From NCBI GenBank assembly GCA_022410635.1, contig JAJVDF010000248.1, positions 189,685 to 253,684 on the forward strand: DNA of 64,000 nt, given 5' to 3'. The position numbers were made by a program, and so were the translations under genes. The notes under the pieces were generated by a model that ran no database searches, was not told the DNA's origin, and worked only from the letters and a program-made list of their open reading frames with translations. This document shows, one piece after another, positions 22,812-34,044 of the stretch. The first letter of the stretch is position 1. Each line of letters opens with the position of its first letter. This DNA comes from Tretioscincus oriximinensis. Lineage: Eukaryota > Chordata > Lepidosauria > Squamata > Gymnophthalmidae.

Positions 22812-23246
22812 TAGGCCCAATCCCCATATTCTATTTCCTGTACTTTGGAAGTGAGTTTACCTTCCATCTGACCCACAGATCCATGCTTGTCCAGCCTTCA
22901 AGGTGCTCTAAAGGCCTCCTCATATCTTCTAGTTTCTTCAAGCCTCCAAGATGTTACCCAAAATAAGGCTCCATGTGGACGCCCCGTTTTAAAGTCCCAA
23001 AGAAGAATCTCTCTACAGCTGCTTTTATGCAATTATAAATGTTTCATTGGCTCTTGGAGTGCAGGAACTGCCTGGGTACAGTAGGCAGAGTTGCAAGGAA
23101 TTCTGGGTAGGAAAGTGCCTTCTGAAGCTCCTCATTCGAACAAAGCAGCAGCTGAATGGCAAGTAAAATGAGGACAGGAGGCCAACGTGTTTTTTGTTTT
23201 AAGCGTTTTCAAAGCGGAGGAAATGGACAGGTGGGGATGTATCCTA
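22812..23246. mobile_element. Candidate non-autonomous DNA transposon
   Basis: The left end (AGG…ATCCCCA…ATTTCCT) and the complement of the right end show the same spaced blocks in order. The blocks match but the spacers do not, so this is a decayed terminal inverted repeat or a coincidence. No matching flanking octamer was seen. Inside it, near 22968-22998, is a block resembling the end of the GGCCCTGTCC MITE family. Confidence 0.35.
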
Positions 23247-23428
23247 TGTCTATCTGCAGGTCAACAACTTCATTGCAAAGCAATAGTATTCAACCATAAT
23301 AAAAGTAACTGATTCCTGTGGTACTGAAGATGTAGATAACTGTGAAAAGTCTACTATTTCCTCAGTATGCCAGTCTGGTCCTATTACAAAATGTCTTATT
23401 TCTTAGTCCCTTCATTGAGAGACCTAGT

Positions 23429-23519
23429 GTGACAACATGTACTAAAATTGGAATACAGACAAGATTAGCATAGTCCCATCATAAAGATGACACACATATT
23501 TGTAAAGTGTTCCATACCT
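23429..23519 (+). pseudogene. U6 snRNA retropseudogene
   Basis: The sequence carries the U6 order in full: 'acatgtactaaaattgga', 'acaagattagcatag', 'aagatgacacacat' and 'gtgttccata'. U6 is the catalytic snRNA of the spliceosome. Many substitutions and a damaged 5' stem-loop rule out function. The A-rich run just after (23520-23532) suggests retroposition by a LINE. No clear target duplication was found. Confidence 0.9.
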
Positions 23520-23534
23520 AAAAATAAAAAAAGA

Positions 23535-26500
23535 CTGAAAGAGTTCTGTTTATTGAAGATATACTAAAAGCTACAAATAGCTAACTATAACAGAGGATGT
23601 AAGCTCTCTTTCTTTCATCTTGACTTCTCTTTATGGTTTCCTTACTGCTTCTCCTTCCTAAATTCTTTTCACAACTTTTCACATTTCCTCACATGCTTTT
23701 TCTTAAAATGGAGTCAATCAGTTAGCACCAAGGTGAGATGTAAAATTAAGATTCATCCTTGAGATTCTTTGAGAAAGAATCCTTCTTTTTTCTTTTTTTG
23801 TTTTTTGCTTTCCTCTTAAAATACCTTCAAAGTTTTAACCTGTGCAACATCATCTGGAAAAAAGGTGGGAGTAATTTATCAGAAAGACTGATTCACCTCT
23901 CTAGCTATCCTGAATGCAAATCAGCTAATAAAAGCTGTAAGGAAGCACACAAGCAAACTTGGGGGATTTTATTATATTTTTTAAAGATACAATTTATTCA
24001 GAGTACAGTCTCTTGGGGTGTATAATGTACCTAGAATTCTTTTTCTCTTTCAGAGGAAGATCTGTCTTCAGATAGCTAGACAGCAGTGCATTGACTGTGG
24101 GGTCAGTTCAAGTTTTTAATCATCTGGGGCTCTTTTGCTTGATATTCCATTTTGCACAGCTGGATATTTTGAGCTATGTGCATCCATGGTATTCTACCCA
24201 ATGATGTTGGTTTCCAGAAGCAGCATCTGGAAAGGTAACACTTTGTGCAATGTTGGGGGAACATTTCTCCAGTGTTCTTTCCCCCACTCTAGAGGTACAA
24301 CCATTGACCTATGTCCCACCAGAGCTGCATAGTTTAGGATGCAGCTGTGTAGATGAAGTGTAAAAATAGTGCTTTGAATGAGCTTAAGGCCTTTCTGCAC
24401 TTACACACACATGTGCAAAAACCTAAGCAGTATTTAAATGTGTGGCAAAGCTATGAGTTATAATATAATTAGATACTTCCTACAAATTAGAAAGAAAAAT
24501 GGAAGGAGGAAGGAGCCAGTCAAAAAAGAGAAGTTAACAGAAAGCCAGAANAAGGAAAGCAGAGAGAAATATTTGAAAAATTATTATGCCAAGCAAAATA
24601 TAATTTTGCACCTTTTGTGGGAAAGCTTCAATTTAAGAGTATCTACCCATTCATTTATCCAAACTGATGTTAATTCAGACTACATAGTTTTCAAATTTAT
24701 GTGATAAACTATATTTAGTTTAATTCATATGGTCTGTAACACTTTTGATTTGGCATCATAGTTGTCATAGTGTTCTCATCCCACCTCTANTCTACATTAA
24801 AAGCAAGAAAATACACTTTCAGAATGCATTTTTGGCTCTGAATTTATGGAATAGTGTCTGCATACGACTTTCTCTAAGTTGCTTTTGGACTGTTTTTGTG
24901 GGATGTTGATGCAGCTTTAAAAACACATTAAAGAGACCAATCAAAATGATGAATTGCTTTCTGGGAAAAGCTCAGTTTGACTTCTGAAAGCAAAGCGGGT
25001 TTTTCACTTCATTTCTGAAGGGGGTAATCTTTAATTTTAGAACATCTTCAGTGAAGTGTGTATCTCAGCTACGAAAAAAAAATCTTCTAGTTGTCTGTCC
25101 ACAATGATAATGAAAAAGGGGGGAAACCCACTGGATGAAATGCACTGGGTTTTGTTTTGTCTGCCATTGTCTTGTCCAGGAAATTCCAAAGTTATCTCAT
25201 TGTTCAACTCAAATTATTTTATTTTTCTTTTTAAGTCCCCCCAAATATTAAAAAACAGTAATATCACTTCCAGAAAACAATTTGATATGAAGATAATGCA
25301 GNAAGTTTGTCTGTGTATAGAATGCTGGGAATTTCCTTACCAGTCAGAGTTGAAGGGGGTGATCTATGAGCATTCCAAAGCAATAAAAATATTGTTAGCT
25401 ATTCAAAGTTGTAAAACTGCCATAGATAACGTGGAAAAATGGGTATCAACGCAAAGTTTATTCTATTCCTTTTCCAGTTCTGAAAGGGAATATCTTGTTT
25501 TGAGGTAAACCCAACAAGCTCTTGAAATTCCATTGGAAGTGCCAAACATACCAATAATAGTTCCAATTCAATGTTATTTCCAGTATCAAGGGAAATCCCA
25601 CAGTGATGCAGGTTTCTCCGTAATAGCCTCATCTATTTGCATGTCTGATGTGCAGCAGGCTAATCCTGATATGGCTAAACACGTACACAGGTAAGCTGGG
25701 GTTTTCAGTGGGCATCTAGGACTACTTCAGCAGTAAAGACTCAGCTCTCAAAAATGATCAGTAACAACTTTATTAGGAACTATATATGGTACACCCCTTG
25801 ATTTTTCCAGGGAGGGCAGGAATCCCCCTTATATAATATCCTACTGACCATCTGATCAACCTTACACTCCGGCCACATATTTCTGATATGTCATTCATCC
25901 TCCTTTGGCTTGCAGTTCATATTGCATAAGAGGTTGAACAAGTTTTTTCCAGTAACTGCCTTCCAGGGACCTTTTACCTCAGAATGTCCAATGGCCACAG
26001 CTGGAGAACCTTAAAAAAAGACCTCATAAGGTCTAAAAACCTGTACAATAAATAAATAAATAAAGCCTTTATATATGCCGATAGGAATTTATAAATACAA
26101 ATTGTGTAAGTTTAAGTTGCAGCAAGCACATTTCCCCATTAAGACCTGTGCTGCTGATGGTACTTGCTGTGGGCTCTAGGATTGTTCTTTTTTTGACCTA
26201 TTGTTAATTAAATTTCAGGGTCTTCTACCAAAAGCCCAATGACATTTCAATCCTCCCTCAGCTGACGCAGCTACNATTTATTCATCTTGCTATATGACAG
26301 AAAGACAAGAAGTAGCTTCAGGGTCTTCCCATCAGCCTTGCCACAGAATTTAGATTTCTCATTCCTTTGGGATCTCTTTTTATCACATACCATCTCCAGC
26401 CTTGGCATTTTCATTTTAAGTCCAAATATTGGACTCAGTTCTTCTTGCTAAAAACACTGTTATGATGGACTGCATTTGTTTTCATTCCCAATTTGATGGT

Positions 26501-26738
26501 CTTGGGCAAAAGACTAAAGCATAAGATCTGTGCCATCTAAACCTCTCTCACTTTAGTAACTTTGGGGTTTGGACTGTAACACAATGAATTTATTGGTCCA
26601 CTTCTTCACACCTCACCTAGGGTAATGCTGACATAAGTTTTAAAGAATGTGAATACAGGTGGAAATATTTTGCAGGATTGTTCTTGTACTCCTTTGGCTT
26701 ATCTACTTGTAGGCATTTTGATTACCGGCGATGGCCAC
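23535..26738. other. Unassigned DNA with one 150-codon frame
   Basis: The plus-strand frame at 25056-25508 is among the longest non-repeat frames in the window but has no recognisable domain, unusual residue bias or splice context. I regard it as chance in AT-rich DNA. The 77-codon frame on the other strand at 25399-25632 overlaps its end. An (AATA)n run sits near 26048. Confidence 0.35.
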
Positions 26739-26739
26739 C

Positions 26740-27610
26740 CTGGGAGCCATGACAGACAACTTTATTCATGAACAAAACATATTTATTAATACAGCTAGTA
26801 AAATCCTTAAAGTGAACAAGTGCTACATTACTTTAACAATTTCAAAACAAAGTGATAACAGTGTCGTATAGCTTAATTAACAGTAACCAAAACCGCGCTC
26901 GCATGCATCAGAGTTGCTTGAAGATCTTCTAACAACAGAACCCAGAAATGGAGGAAAAGGATATGGCAAAGTGAATGGGAAGCGGCAGGTGCAGCACCTT
27001 GGAAGGGCTGTCCCACTCGGATGGGACTACAAACACCACTGCTGCTCATGCCCCCGTGAGTCAGCCAACCATCCAGCTGTCCAGCCCTTTGCGGGACAGC
27101 TGTGCCAGGCTCACACCCTTGTGAGCCATGCCCCACTTACACCATTGCAAGGGCGGATCACCCGAGGATCAAAGGAAGTTTTTGAGTGCAGACTCTGTCA
27201 NGAGCCCCCTTCCCTGACTTAAGGCAGCCTTCAGCTTCCAGCCCCTCCCAAAGGGCAAGCTCGGCTGCCTTAAAACCCTTAAGGGGTCCCCCTAGGCTAT
27301 ATCCTATGGGCTCAGTCAGGGGATTACCGGCCACCCATGGGTAGTGACTGTCCCTTCTACCCATCTCAAGGTGCATCACCTGCCACACCCTCACTGTCTA
27401 TGACAAGGAGAAAGCCTAAATAAAGGGAGGGAGGGATGGTGCCTAAAAGCAAGAGGCCGAAAATGGCACCGGCCTCTTGCTTTTATAGTCCAGTGTCACT
27501 CCGGAAACGCGTCACCGGATGCCATGTTTTCGGAGGTCGGAAGTGACCTCCAAAAACATGGCAGCGCCCATAGCAACCGGCTCCCCNGTCGCGCACCGGT
27601 AATCGGCGGC
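26740..27610 (-). mobile_element. GC-rich element family G, copy 1
   Basis: I do not recognise this family. The copy shares with 31380-32345 a block around 'agaaccca(a/g)aa(a/g)tgga' (26935-27005) and a 'gtgagccatgccccactta' block, in the same order. Read on the minus strand it starts with a GC-rich segment full of hairpins, contains a TATAAAAG box (27481-27488), and ends in an AT-rich part with AATAAAG. That layout resembles a polymerase II promoter followed by a transcript end, so an LTR or a retroposon is possible. The nonamer GATTACCGG occurs inverted near both edges (about 26721 and 27596), which would instead suit a DNA transposon. There is no coding capacity. Confidence 0.55.
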
Positions 27611-27614
27611 TTCC

Positions 27615-29580
27615 CCGATGCAGAGCCGCTTCCTTTCAAGATGAGCCAAACCTTCTCATCTGCAAGGGAAATGATCTGAATAACTGCTCCTTATAATTTT
27701 TATATTACCCGAAACAGTCTAGCATGAATCACCAATAAAAGATTTGAAAGAACACAATGATTTACATTAACTTGTGTGCCATTTCCATATATTACTGCCA
27801 TCTTTTGTGCTTCCCAGTGCAACATACTATAATGTACCAGCCAATTACAGCTAAATTATCTTCTGGTCTCTTTTACAGGATCCGAATAATTAATAAAAAA
27901 TGAGAATGGCCTTACATATCAAAGTTTTCTGTGTGCTGCTGAAGTATTACCTTTTACTCGTTTATTTCATGGAGAATTCTAAAGATTGGGCTTATTTGTA
28001 GTTAGCATTAGAGAATACTTTTTGAGAACCATCTAAATCCATTGGGCATTTAAACTGCCAAAGGCAGAAGCATTCTAGCTTCTAGTCACTACCAGAAACT
28101 GTGAAAACTATATTTTAGCTTTTCTGTCTTCTGTATGCCAGGCTGCTCTTTCTCTATTGAGATTGGCTGAAACATGCTACAATGCAGGAATTATTATTAA
28201 CTAATTGGTAAGTTTCAGATAAATTTTTAAATGTTTTTGGAGTGATTGGGGACTAGCCAAATGTTTTTTGTTTTAATTATTATTATTCTGGTTGAAAAGC
28301 CCATAGATGCAGGCTTGAGTCCCATTCCCTCACTCCTTGTCATGAACCAGATATGGTGAAATGGATAGAAGGCTCCGATGCCCAGCCCACTGCTTCCACC
28401 ACTGCACCACATTTTGAACACATTGGTGATAGATTTGACCACTGAAGTCTGTCCCACCAAGTCTGCAGGAGGAGAATGAAATCTCCAGTGGCCAGAGCTG
28501 TTGCTGCCTTGTGCCCATGATTCCTCCCTCCAAGCTCTGGACAGCTTTAAAAAAAGGCTACACATGATTAATGTGATCTTAGATAAAGACCAATCCCAGA
28601 GCTTGGAATTCTACTATCAGTGATGCATCTCTGGTAAAGACATGCAAAAACAAATAACCATAGAAAAACTACAAATATATGTATGTTTCCCCAGACATCA
28701 CCATAACTCCAAACTCTCCTAGGTTTCATCCTCATCATATCTCCAACTACTCAATAGCATACCTGTATTTTTATAAGAGTACTTCTCTGTGAACCAAATT
28801 CTGATCTCTATTCAACAACATTTCCCACCTATCTTCTGCTTCATATACTGCATACTGGTTTAACCCTGATAGTCTCCTTTCTTCTAACAGGTCAAACTTG
28901 AGCTGATCTATAATATAAACATGCCACCTTGAAGCCACCTGTTTCTATTTAAGTACTATAACTGAGAGGGTCTCCGTTGTAATTGCTTGGTCAAATACTT
29001 TTCACTTTCATCGGAATCCAAAGCCTCCAAATCAAATAAGATGCAGTCTTTCAAAATTCATCTACTATATTGACAAATTAGCATTAATATGTACTGTAAT
29101 CAATTCCCAATAGCTTTGTGCCTCATTACAAGACCCCCATAAATTCACATATGTGCCCCTTTCTTGATGACAATCCTAGTAAGTAAAAGAAAACCCTCTT
29201 ATCATAAGTGATACTTGAGATACCATCCATGTANTAATTTTAGTTATTACCAATGTAAATGCTCTGTTCCTTCTAATCACTTCTGTTAACTACTTAGAGT
29301 GAAAATCTGGGCCAAAAAATAAGTAGAATAACTTTGTATGTCAAGATTAGAGAGTTAAAATAGGGTATAAGATACAGATTTTTTTTCTTTCTCAGCATGA
29401 TCTTCAGGTACTGGAATCATTTTGCATGTTATTAATATACAAAATTATAATTCATATATATAAATTATTAGATATCTGAGTAATAAGACCATTAACTCTA
29501 ATTATTATTTATCAGGAGAATGTTGTCTAGATTATTAATAATATTAGTTTTGAATGTAAGCATGCATGAATAGCAAGTGG
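27615..29580. other. Unassigned non-coding DNA
   Basis: No supported feature. The 112-codon minus frame at 28227-28565 overlaps another frame on the same strand, and neither matches a family that I know. Confidence 0.4.
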
Positions 29581-29584
29581 TACT

Positions 29585-29765
29585 TCAGGAATACTACCTA
29601 TTGCTCCATCTTGGAGGCAGTAGCAAGAGATCTATCCTAGTAGCTATTTATACCATTGGCTGCCATGACCTTATCTAATGCTGGCTTAAAACTATCTAGG
29701 CTGCTAGCTACCACCACCTCTTCTGGATCAATGACCCACTGGTTGGAAAAAAACCCAATGTTTTC
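29585..29765 (-). mobile_element. CR1-like LINE 3' region fragment
   Basis: The minus strand matches the 'gtggtggctaccagc…tagatagttttaa' segment that precedes the tail in the same CR1-like family at 45600-46040. It is only a fragment, without the RT. Confidence 0.45.
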
Positions 29766-30209
29766 TTGATGAAGGCCTCATATACCTCCAAAATACATAC
29801 CACAGTTTTAGTAAACCTTTGAATCATGATCACCAGTGTAGACTTCTGGGAACATTTTGAAAACAACAACTGTTGCATGACTAGTTTTTTCATTTTTCTT
29901 GCATCAGTATTTTCTGAAATAAAAATGTTAACTGTGGAAGTAAACCCCCCTCCAGAATAATACGATACAGCTTCAGACTTCAGGTCATCTCCTCCTTTCT
30001 CTGTGCATTCACAAATGATGTAGACATCTTTCCCTNTCCATACAATACTGAAATACATGGATCCTTTTTTTTTAAGATGAAAGAGTGTTGGTTGGACATA
30101 AGAACTGATTTATTTATGGGATCTGTACCCTGGTCCATCAGGGGAACCTTAAGTGCCGTAATAATGGTGCCTTAGATGTCCCTCAGCCTTTCTTACTTCA
30201 TAAAACTTG

Positions 30210-30390
30210 GGCCCTGTCCTCACTCAGCCTTATTCTTGTTTAAATCTCAGAATAGGAGTCTGTCATCTACATGCTACTGTAGGCTATGGCAGGCTCTGAA
30301 TGGGACCTGTCATAGGTTGCAGTGGCATGTGGATGGCCAAAATCTGTCCCAAGATAAAAACCTAGAATAAGGCTCAGTGGGGACAGACCC
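30210..30390. mobile_element. Foldback MITE, GGCCCTGTCC family, copy 2
   Basis: The left end GGCCCTGTCCTCACTCAGCC pairs with the right end, whose complement reads GGGTCTGTCCCCACTGAGCC; both continue into TTATTCT. The middle holds the 'ctatggcaggc' block shared with copies 1 and 3. TTG flanks both ends, which would be a 3-bp target duplication. Confidence 0.7.
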
Positions 30391-30394
30391 TTGG

Positions 30395-30885
30395 TGTAGT
30401 CTTTGTAATCAGCAGTGGGAGTTGGCATGGGATAGGTCATTCCAGTACCAATGGGTGACGGTCTTGTCTTATGCAAATGGCAGCCTATCTTACCTAGGTT
30501 CGGTATAAGTGTGTTAAATATAAAAAGGGGGGGGGAAGATTGTCATCTCACTCATCATAAATGCTTTTAACTTAGGAGTAAATTTTGGAGTCTCTGCTTA
30601 ATTTTGCCNAAAGTGATGTAGTGGAAATGCTTTAGAGAAACTTCTCAATTTTAGGCAGAATAGTATGAAAAGATGAAGCTTAAAATATCCAGTGAGAATG
30701 TATCTGAACATCGTAATGTGTAAAGTGCTTCTTTTCAGGGTTTAAGTGATCCTTTGTCAGAGTCAACAAGGATAAAAAATTCTCACAGAGGCACTTTATT
30801 TTATTCATGTTAGAATATATTTTAATAACAATATGAGCTCTAGTCTTGTAGCTAGAGAAATGTACAATTTGACTATGACTCAGAT
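30395..30885. other. Unassigned non-coding DNA
   Basis: No feature that I can support. Confidence 0.4.
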
Positions 30886-30889
30886 GAAT

Positions 30890-31070
30890 CAATTTATTTA
30901 CTTATTTATTTACTTACATTTATATTCTGCCCTATACCCAAAGGTCTCAGGGCAGACCACAATAAAAAGATAGAACAGTGCCTTCAAGGAGAGGGGAATT
31001 TTTAGCTCCGCCGAAGCCAAGGGTGAAAGGTTTGGAGGGGAGAAAAATTCTGATGTGTCATAGCGGTAGA
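30890..31070 (-). mobile_element. L2-like LINE 3' end
   Basis: It begins with TTTATTTACTTATTTATTTA, then 'catttatattctgccctatacccaaaggtctcagggcaga'. On the minus strand this is the standard tail of the L2-like family, with the last part of the ORF region ('agccaagggtgaaagg') behind it. The same family recurs at 33722, 38368, 42010, 57715 and 61130. Confidence 0.7.
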
Positions 31071-31379
31071 AACAATTAATCACAGCTGATGCTAAAGAAC
31101 AAAAAGAAGGATGCTCAGGAAAATTGAGAAATGGTAGGACAATGCTGAGAAAATAGCAAACATTAGTAAATAGAGAAGAAGATTTGTTAAAGAAGGAATA
31201 ATTATATAAGGATATTGAAGGATAGCTATTGTAGTTGGGTAATTAATTTTTCTATCTCGGAGGGGAGGATTTTGAAGGCTTGTTCTCTTTCGGTGTCTGA
31301 CATATTGTACATTGGCTTTTTTCTTTCTATTTTCATTTATTCTTTTGCAGCCGAGGGAAGAGAGGAGACGACACATATT

Positions 31380-32345
31380 AAGATGAACAATAATTCTTTA
31401 TTAAATTAACAATAAGTCAAAATTCCCTAACGCCAACGCGTAACAACAAAACGGCACGATGTCTAACCTTTTAACTTTAAAGTGCATCATAAAACAAAGA
31501 ACCCAAAAGTGGAGAAAAAGAGGCCATGGCAGGAGTAGGAACGTGGCAGGCGCAGCAGCTTGGTAGGCACTTAGGTCAGCCGCCCGGCCTGACCTAATCC
31601 ATGTAAGCCATGCCCCCTTACGGCGTGACGCGTAAGCCAGCCACCCGGCCTGGCTTACCAGCAATTTTGGGTCACGTCCCAAACACGTGACCTGCACCGC
31701 CCAGCCCGGGCCTTGCCCTTANACCTCTGATGACCACGCCCCGTGCGTTAATCACCGGCTGGCCACTCACGTGGTGTGCCAGCCCCCCAGGTCTAGGNGC
31801 CCNGGCCGTCCAGCGGTCTCCGNCCCGCCCCTTTTTGGCGGGTACTCCCTGGAGGATCAGGGAGGCTTAAAATGGCTCTCAAGGTATCAGTCCTGTGTAT
31901 AGCCCACCTCCCTGACTCCGAACCTGTGTCCCACCTACTGCCACAGGTAGGTAGACTGGTTCAGAACCCTTTTAAGAAGGGCCCTCATACTATGAGGAAG
32001 TCACGGAATTTCCTTTTCCCAGGTATTTCCGGCTCCTCGCGTGCCACCAAGCTGCGCTATCCGCCACGTCTCCATTCCTTGCCATGACTGCGAAGAAAAA
32101 ATTAGATAAAAACATCATTAATAGCATAAGGGAGGGTAACATGGGTGGGATTCGCGTCTCGCCAACAAAAGAGAAAGATGGNGCCGGGCGCAGGGGTTTT
32201 ATACCCCTGTCGCCCCGGAAGGAGCGTCACTTCCTGTCGCCCGGCTTGCCGGGCAGACAAGAAAAGACGCTCCCTCCTAGAGCGTCATCCTCCTCCTCCC
32301 CGGCAGCAAATGGATGGCGCCCACGGACTTCTGCCGTGAGTAGCC
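31380..32345 (-). mobile_element. GC-rich element family G, copy 2
   Basis: This is the longest copy of the unnamed family. Its left part is AT-rich with a TTTATT motif (AATAAA on the minus strand, near 31398). The middle shares the 'agaacccaaaagtgga' and 'gtaagccatgcccccttac' blocks with copy 1. The right 200 bases match the copy at 48091-48291 closely. On the minus strand a TATAAAA box lies at about 32198-32204. Small perfect hairpins such as GCCCGGC/GCCGGGC and GACGCTC/GAGCGTC sit in the GC-rich end. No ORF of note is present, and the exact edges are unsure. Confidence 0.6.
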
Positions 32346-32349
32346 GACT

Positions 32350-32800
32350 TTTTAATACAAAATAACTTTTCTTTGAATATAAAAAAGAATTAAAAAATCA
32401 CAGTTGACACAGACATTTCAAAATTTCTCACTTAAAAAACAGGAGGAAAGAAAAGTCATTACACAGAGAAGCTGCGTAGTTTCACTACTTTTTTTAAAGT
32501 CTGAAATAACTCAGTTGTGACTCCACACTCATGTAGCAATAATATTACCCCAGAAATAAGGTGATGCAGTCCTGTCACATTACAGGAACTGTATTCCTGT
32601 AACATTGCAAGTCCAGGAACCTCTCAGCATGTAGTGTGCAGTTTCCTGATTGTTTTCTCTCTCTCCCCTCCCATACATCTGAGCTCCAGGAAGTAAACAG
32701 ATTACACGTCCTTCCTCAAATGTTGCTGGAGTTTTTGCTTGTTGTTGCCTGCTCCTGCAAGGACATGCCATATAGAGGCTTTTTGATGTGAATGTGGAGG
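32350..32800. other. Unassigned non-coding DNA
   Basis: No feature that I can support. Confidence 0.4.
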
Positions 32801-32804
32801 AGCC

Positions 32805-32895
32805 CTCTGTTACATTTTTTATGGATCATGTCAGTTGTGCCCCTTCTACATCACACTTTGAATTTTCCTCTTGAATCCAATCCTTTGACCATAAT
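32805..32895 (+). repeat. Direct repeat unit, partner of 33940-34040
   Basis: Contains TGGATCATGTCAGTTGTGCC and 'ccttctac', then a 'tttcctctt…aatcca' block; the same order is found 1.1 kb downstream in the same orientation. It could be a local segmental duplication or two copies of an unnamed repeat. Confidence 0.7.
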
Positions 32896-33721
32896 ACCAG
32901 CTGGAAAATCCACAGAAAAAGGTTTTTAGCTAATGTATTGCTAAACCTGCATGTGAATATGAGGCAGATCCTTCCTAATGTAACTGCTGTAGCGCTAGAA
33001 ATCTCTCATCTGCATGGGGCCTAAGGGAGGCCCGAATTGGGTCGATGCAGATCATTATCAACCTTCCTTCATGCTTCTAATGTTCTGAGAGCTCTGTTAC
33101 ACCTAAGTTTTTAATTCACTTTAGTTTTACCTTCTGTCACTTTAAAAGTGAATTAAATGTGGATTAAGGCATGGGTCCTTCTTTAACTAAGGGTTTTTAA
33201 AAAAACATACTTGTGGCTTTTAATTTGNGAACTTCTGCTTTAGGAAAATGAAACACGATTGTATGGCACAGTATCTGCAGAAACCCATAGAAAATTATGC
33301 TGGCAAAATTAAAATTCAAGAAAGAATTTCAAGAGAGCAAAGGAATTGGAAAAGGCAATGCTGTAACTGACACCTGAAGGTGGGGTGGAAAAGCAAACTG
33401 AAATCGCATTCAAGGAAGACTCCCAAAAAAGTTCAGAAAAATAAAATTATTGGTATAAGCTGTTGCTTCTTGAATTCTGAATTCGTCCATCTGGATAGCC
33501 TAAAGCAACGTACTGAAGCAAAGACATACCTGGAAAGTTCATAGAACATATTTAAAGCTAAAATAACTGTGAGCTTTAGAAGTTAACTCTTTCTTTATTG
33601 GAGAGAAAAACTAACAACTTGGAGAGTAAAATGGAAGCAATATCTAATTCAGGTAACTAAAAAATTCAAACAAGTGTGCAAAAATTCAGAATGTGCAAGC
33701 AGGTAATTTTTGGATTGTTTC

Positions 33722-33895
33722 ATTATTTGTTTATTTATTTACATTTCTATACTGTCCTGTACCCAAAGATCTCAAGACGGTTAACAATAAAAGCCAAATA
33801 CATATAAAAACAACAATATCTGAAAGTAGGGGAAGGAGACCAGTTTTTTCAGCCAAAGGTCAGGTTAAAGAGTTCATAGATATTTATTTTTGAAT
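33722..33895 (-). mobile_element. L2-like LINE 3' end
   Basis: It has the 'tttatttacatttctatactgtcctgtacccaaagatctcaagacgg' tail and, behind it, the 'agccaaaggtcaggttaaag' block that marks the end of the family's coding region. It is diverged and non-coding. Confidence 0.65.
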
Positions 33896-33939
33896 TGAGC
33901 TGTCAGTACATTGCTAATTAATAAAACTAATCCTTTAGT

Positions 33940-34040
33940 AATGTTACAGTTACATATTTTTCTGGATCATGTCAGTTGTGCCCCTTCTACAGCATTCTTT
34001 GATTTTTCCTCTTAAATCCATTCCTCTGTCCACAATCAGT
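33940..34040 (+). repeat. Direct repeat unit, partner of 32805-32895
   Basis: Second member of the pair described at 32805. It carries the same 28-base block around GATCATGTCAGTTGTGCC and a similar downstream block. Confidence 0.7.
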
Positions 34041-34044
34041 CTCT

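Noticed and set aside
25056..25508. 150-codon open frame
   Set aside because: No domain, no codon bias that I can see, no splice or promoter context, and AT-rich DNA gives such frames by chance.
26721..27604. GATTACCGG as definite terminal inverted repeats of family G copy 1
   Set aside because: Only nine bases, and the other copies do not show it at their edges.
28227..28565. 112-codon minus frame
   Set aside because: It overlaps a second frame on the same strand; neither matches a family and both seem accidental.
29708..30058. 116-codon minus frame
   Set aside because: Part of it is the CR1-like 3' region read out of context; the rest has no motif.
33110..33155. Short hairpin around TAATTCACTTT
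   Set aside because: Imperfect and AT-rich; expected by chance.
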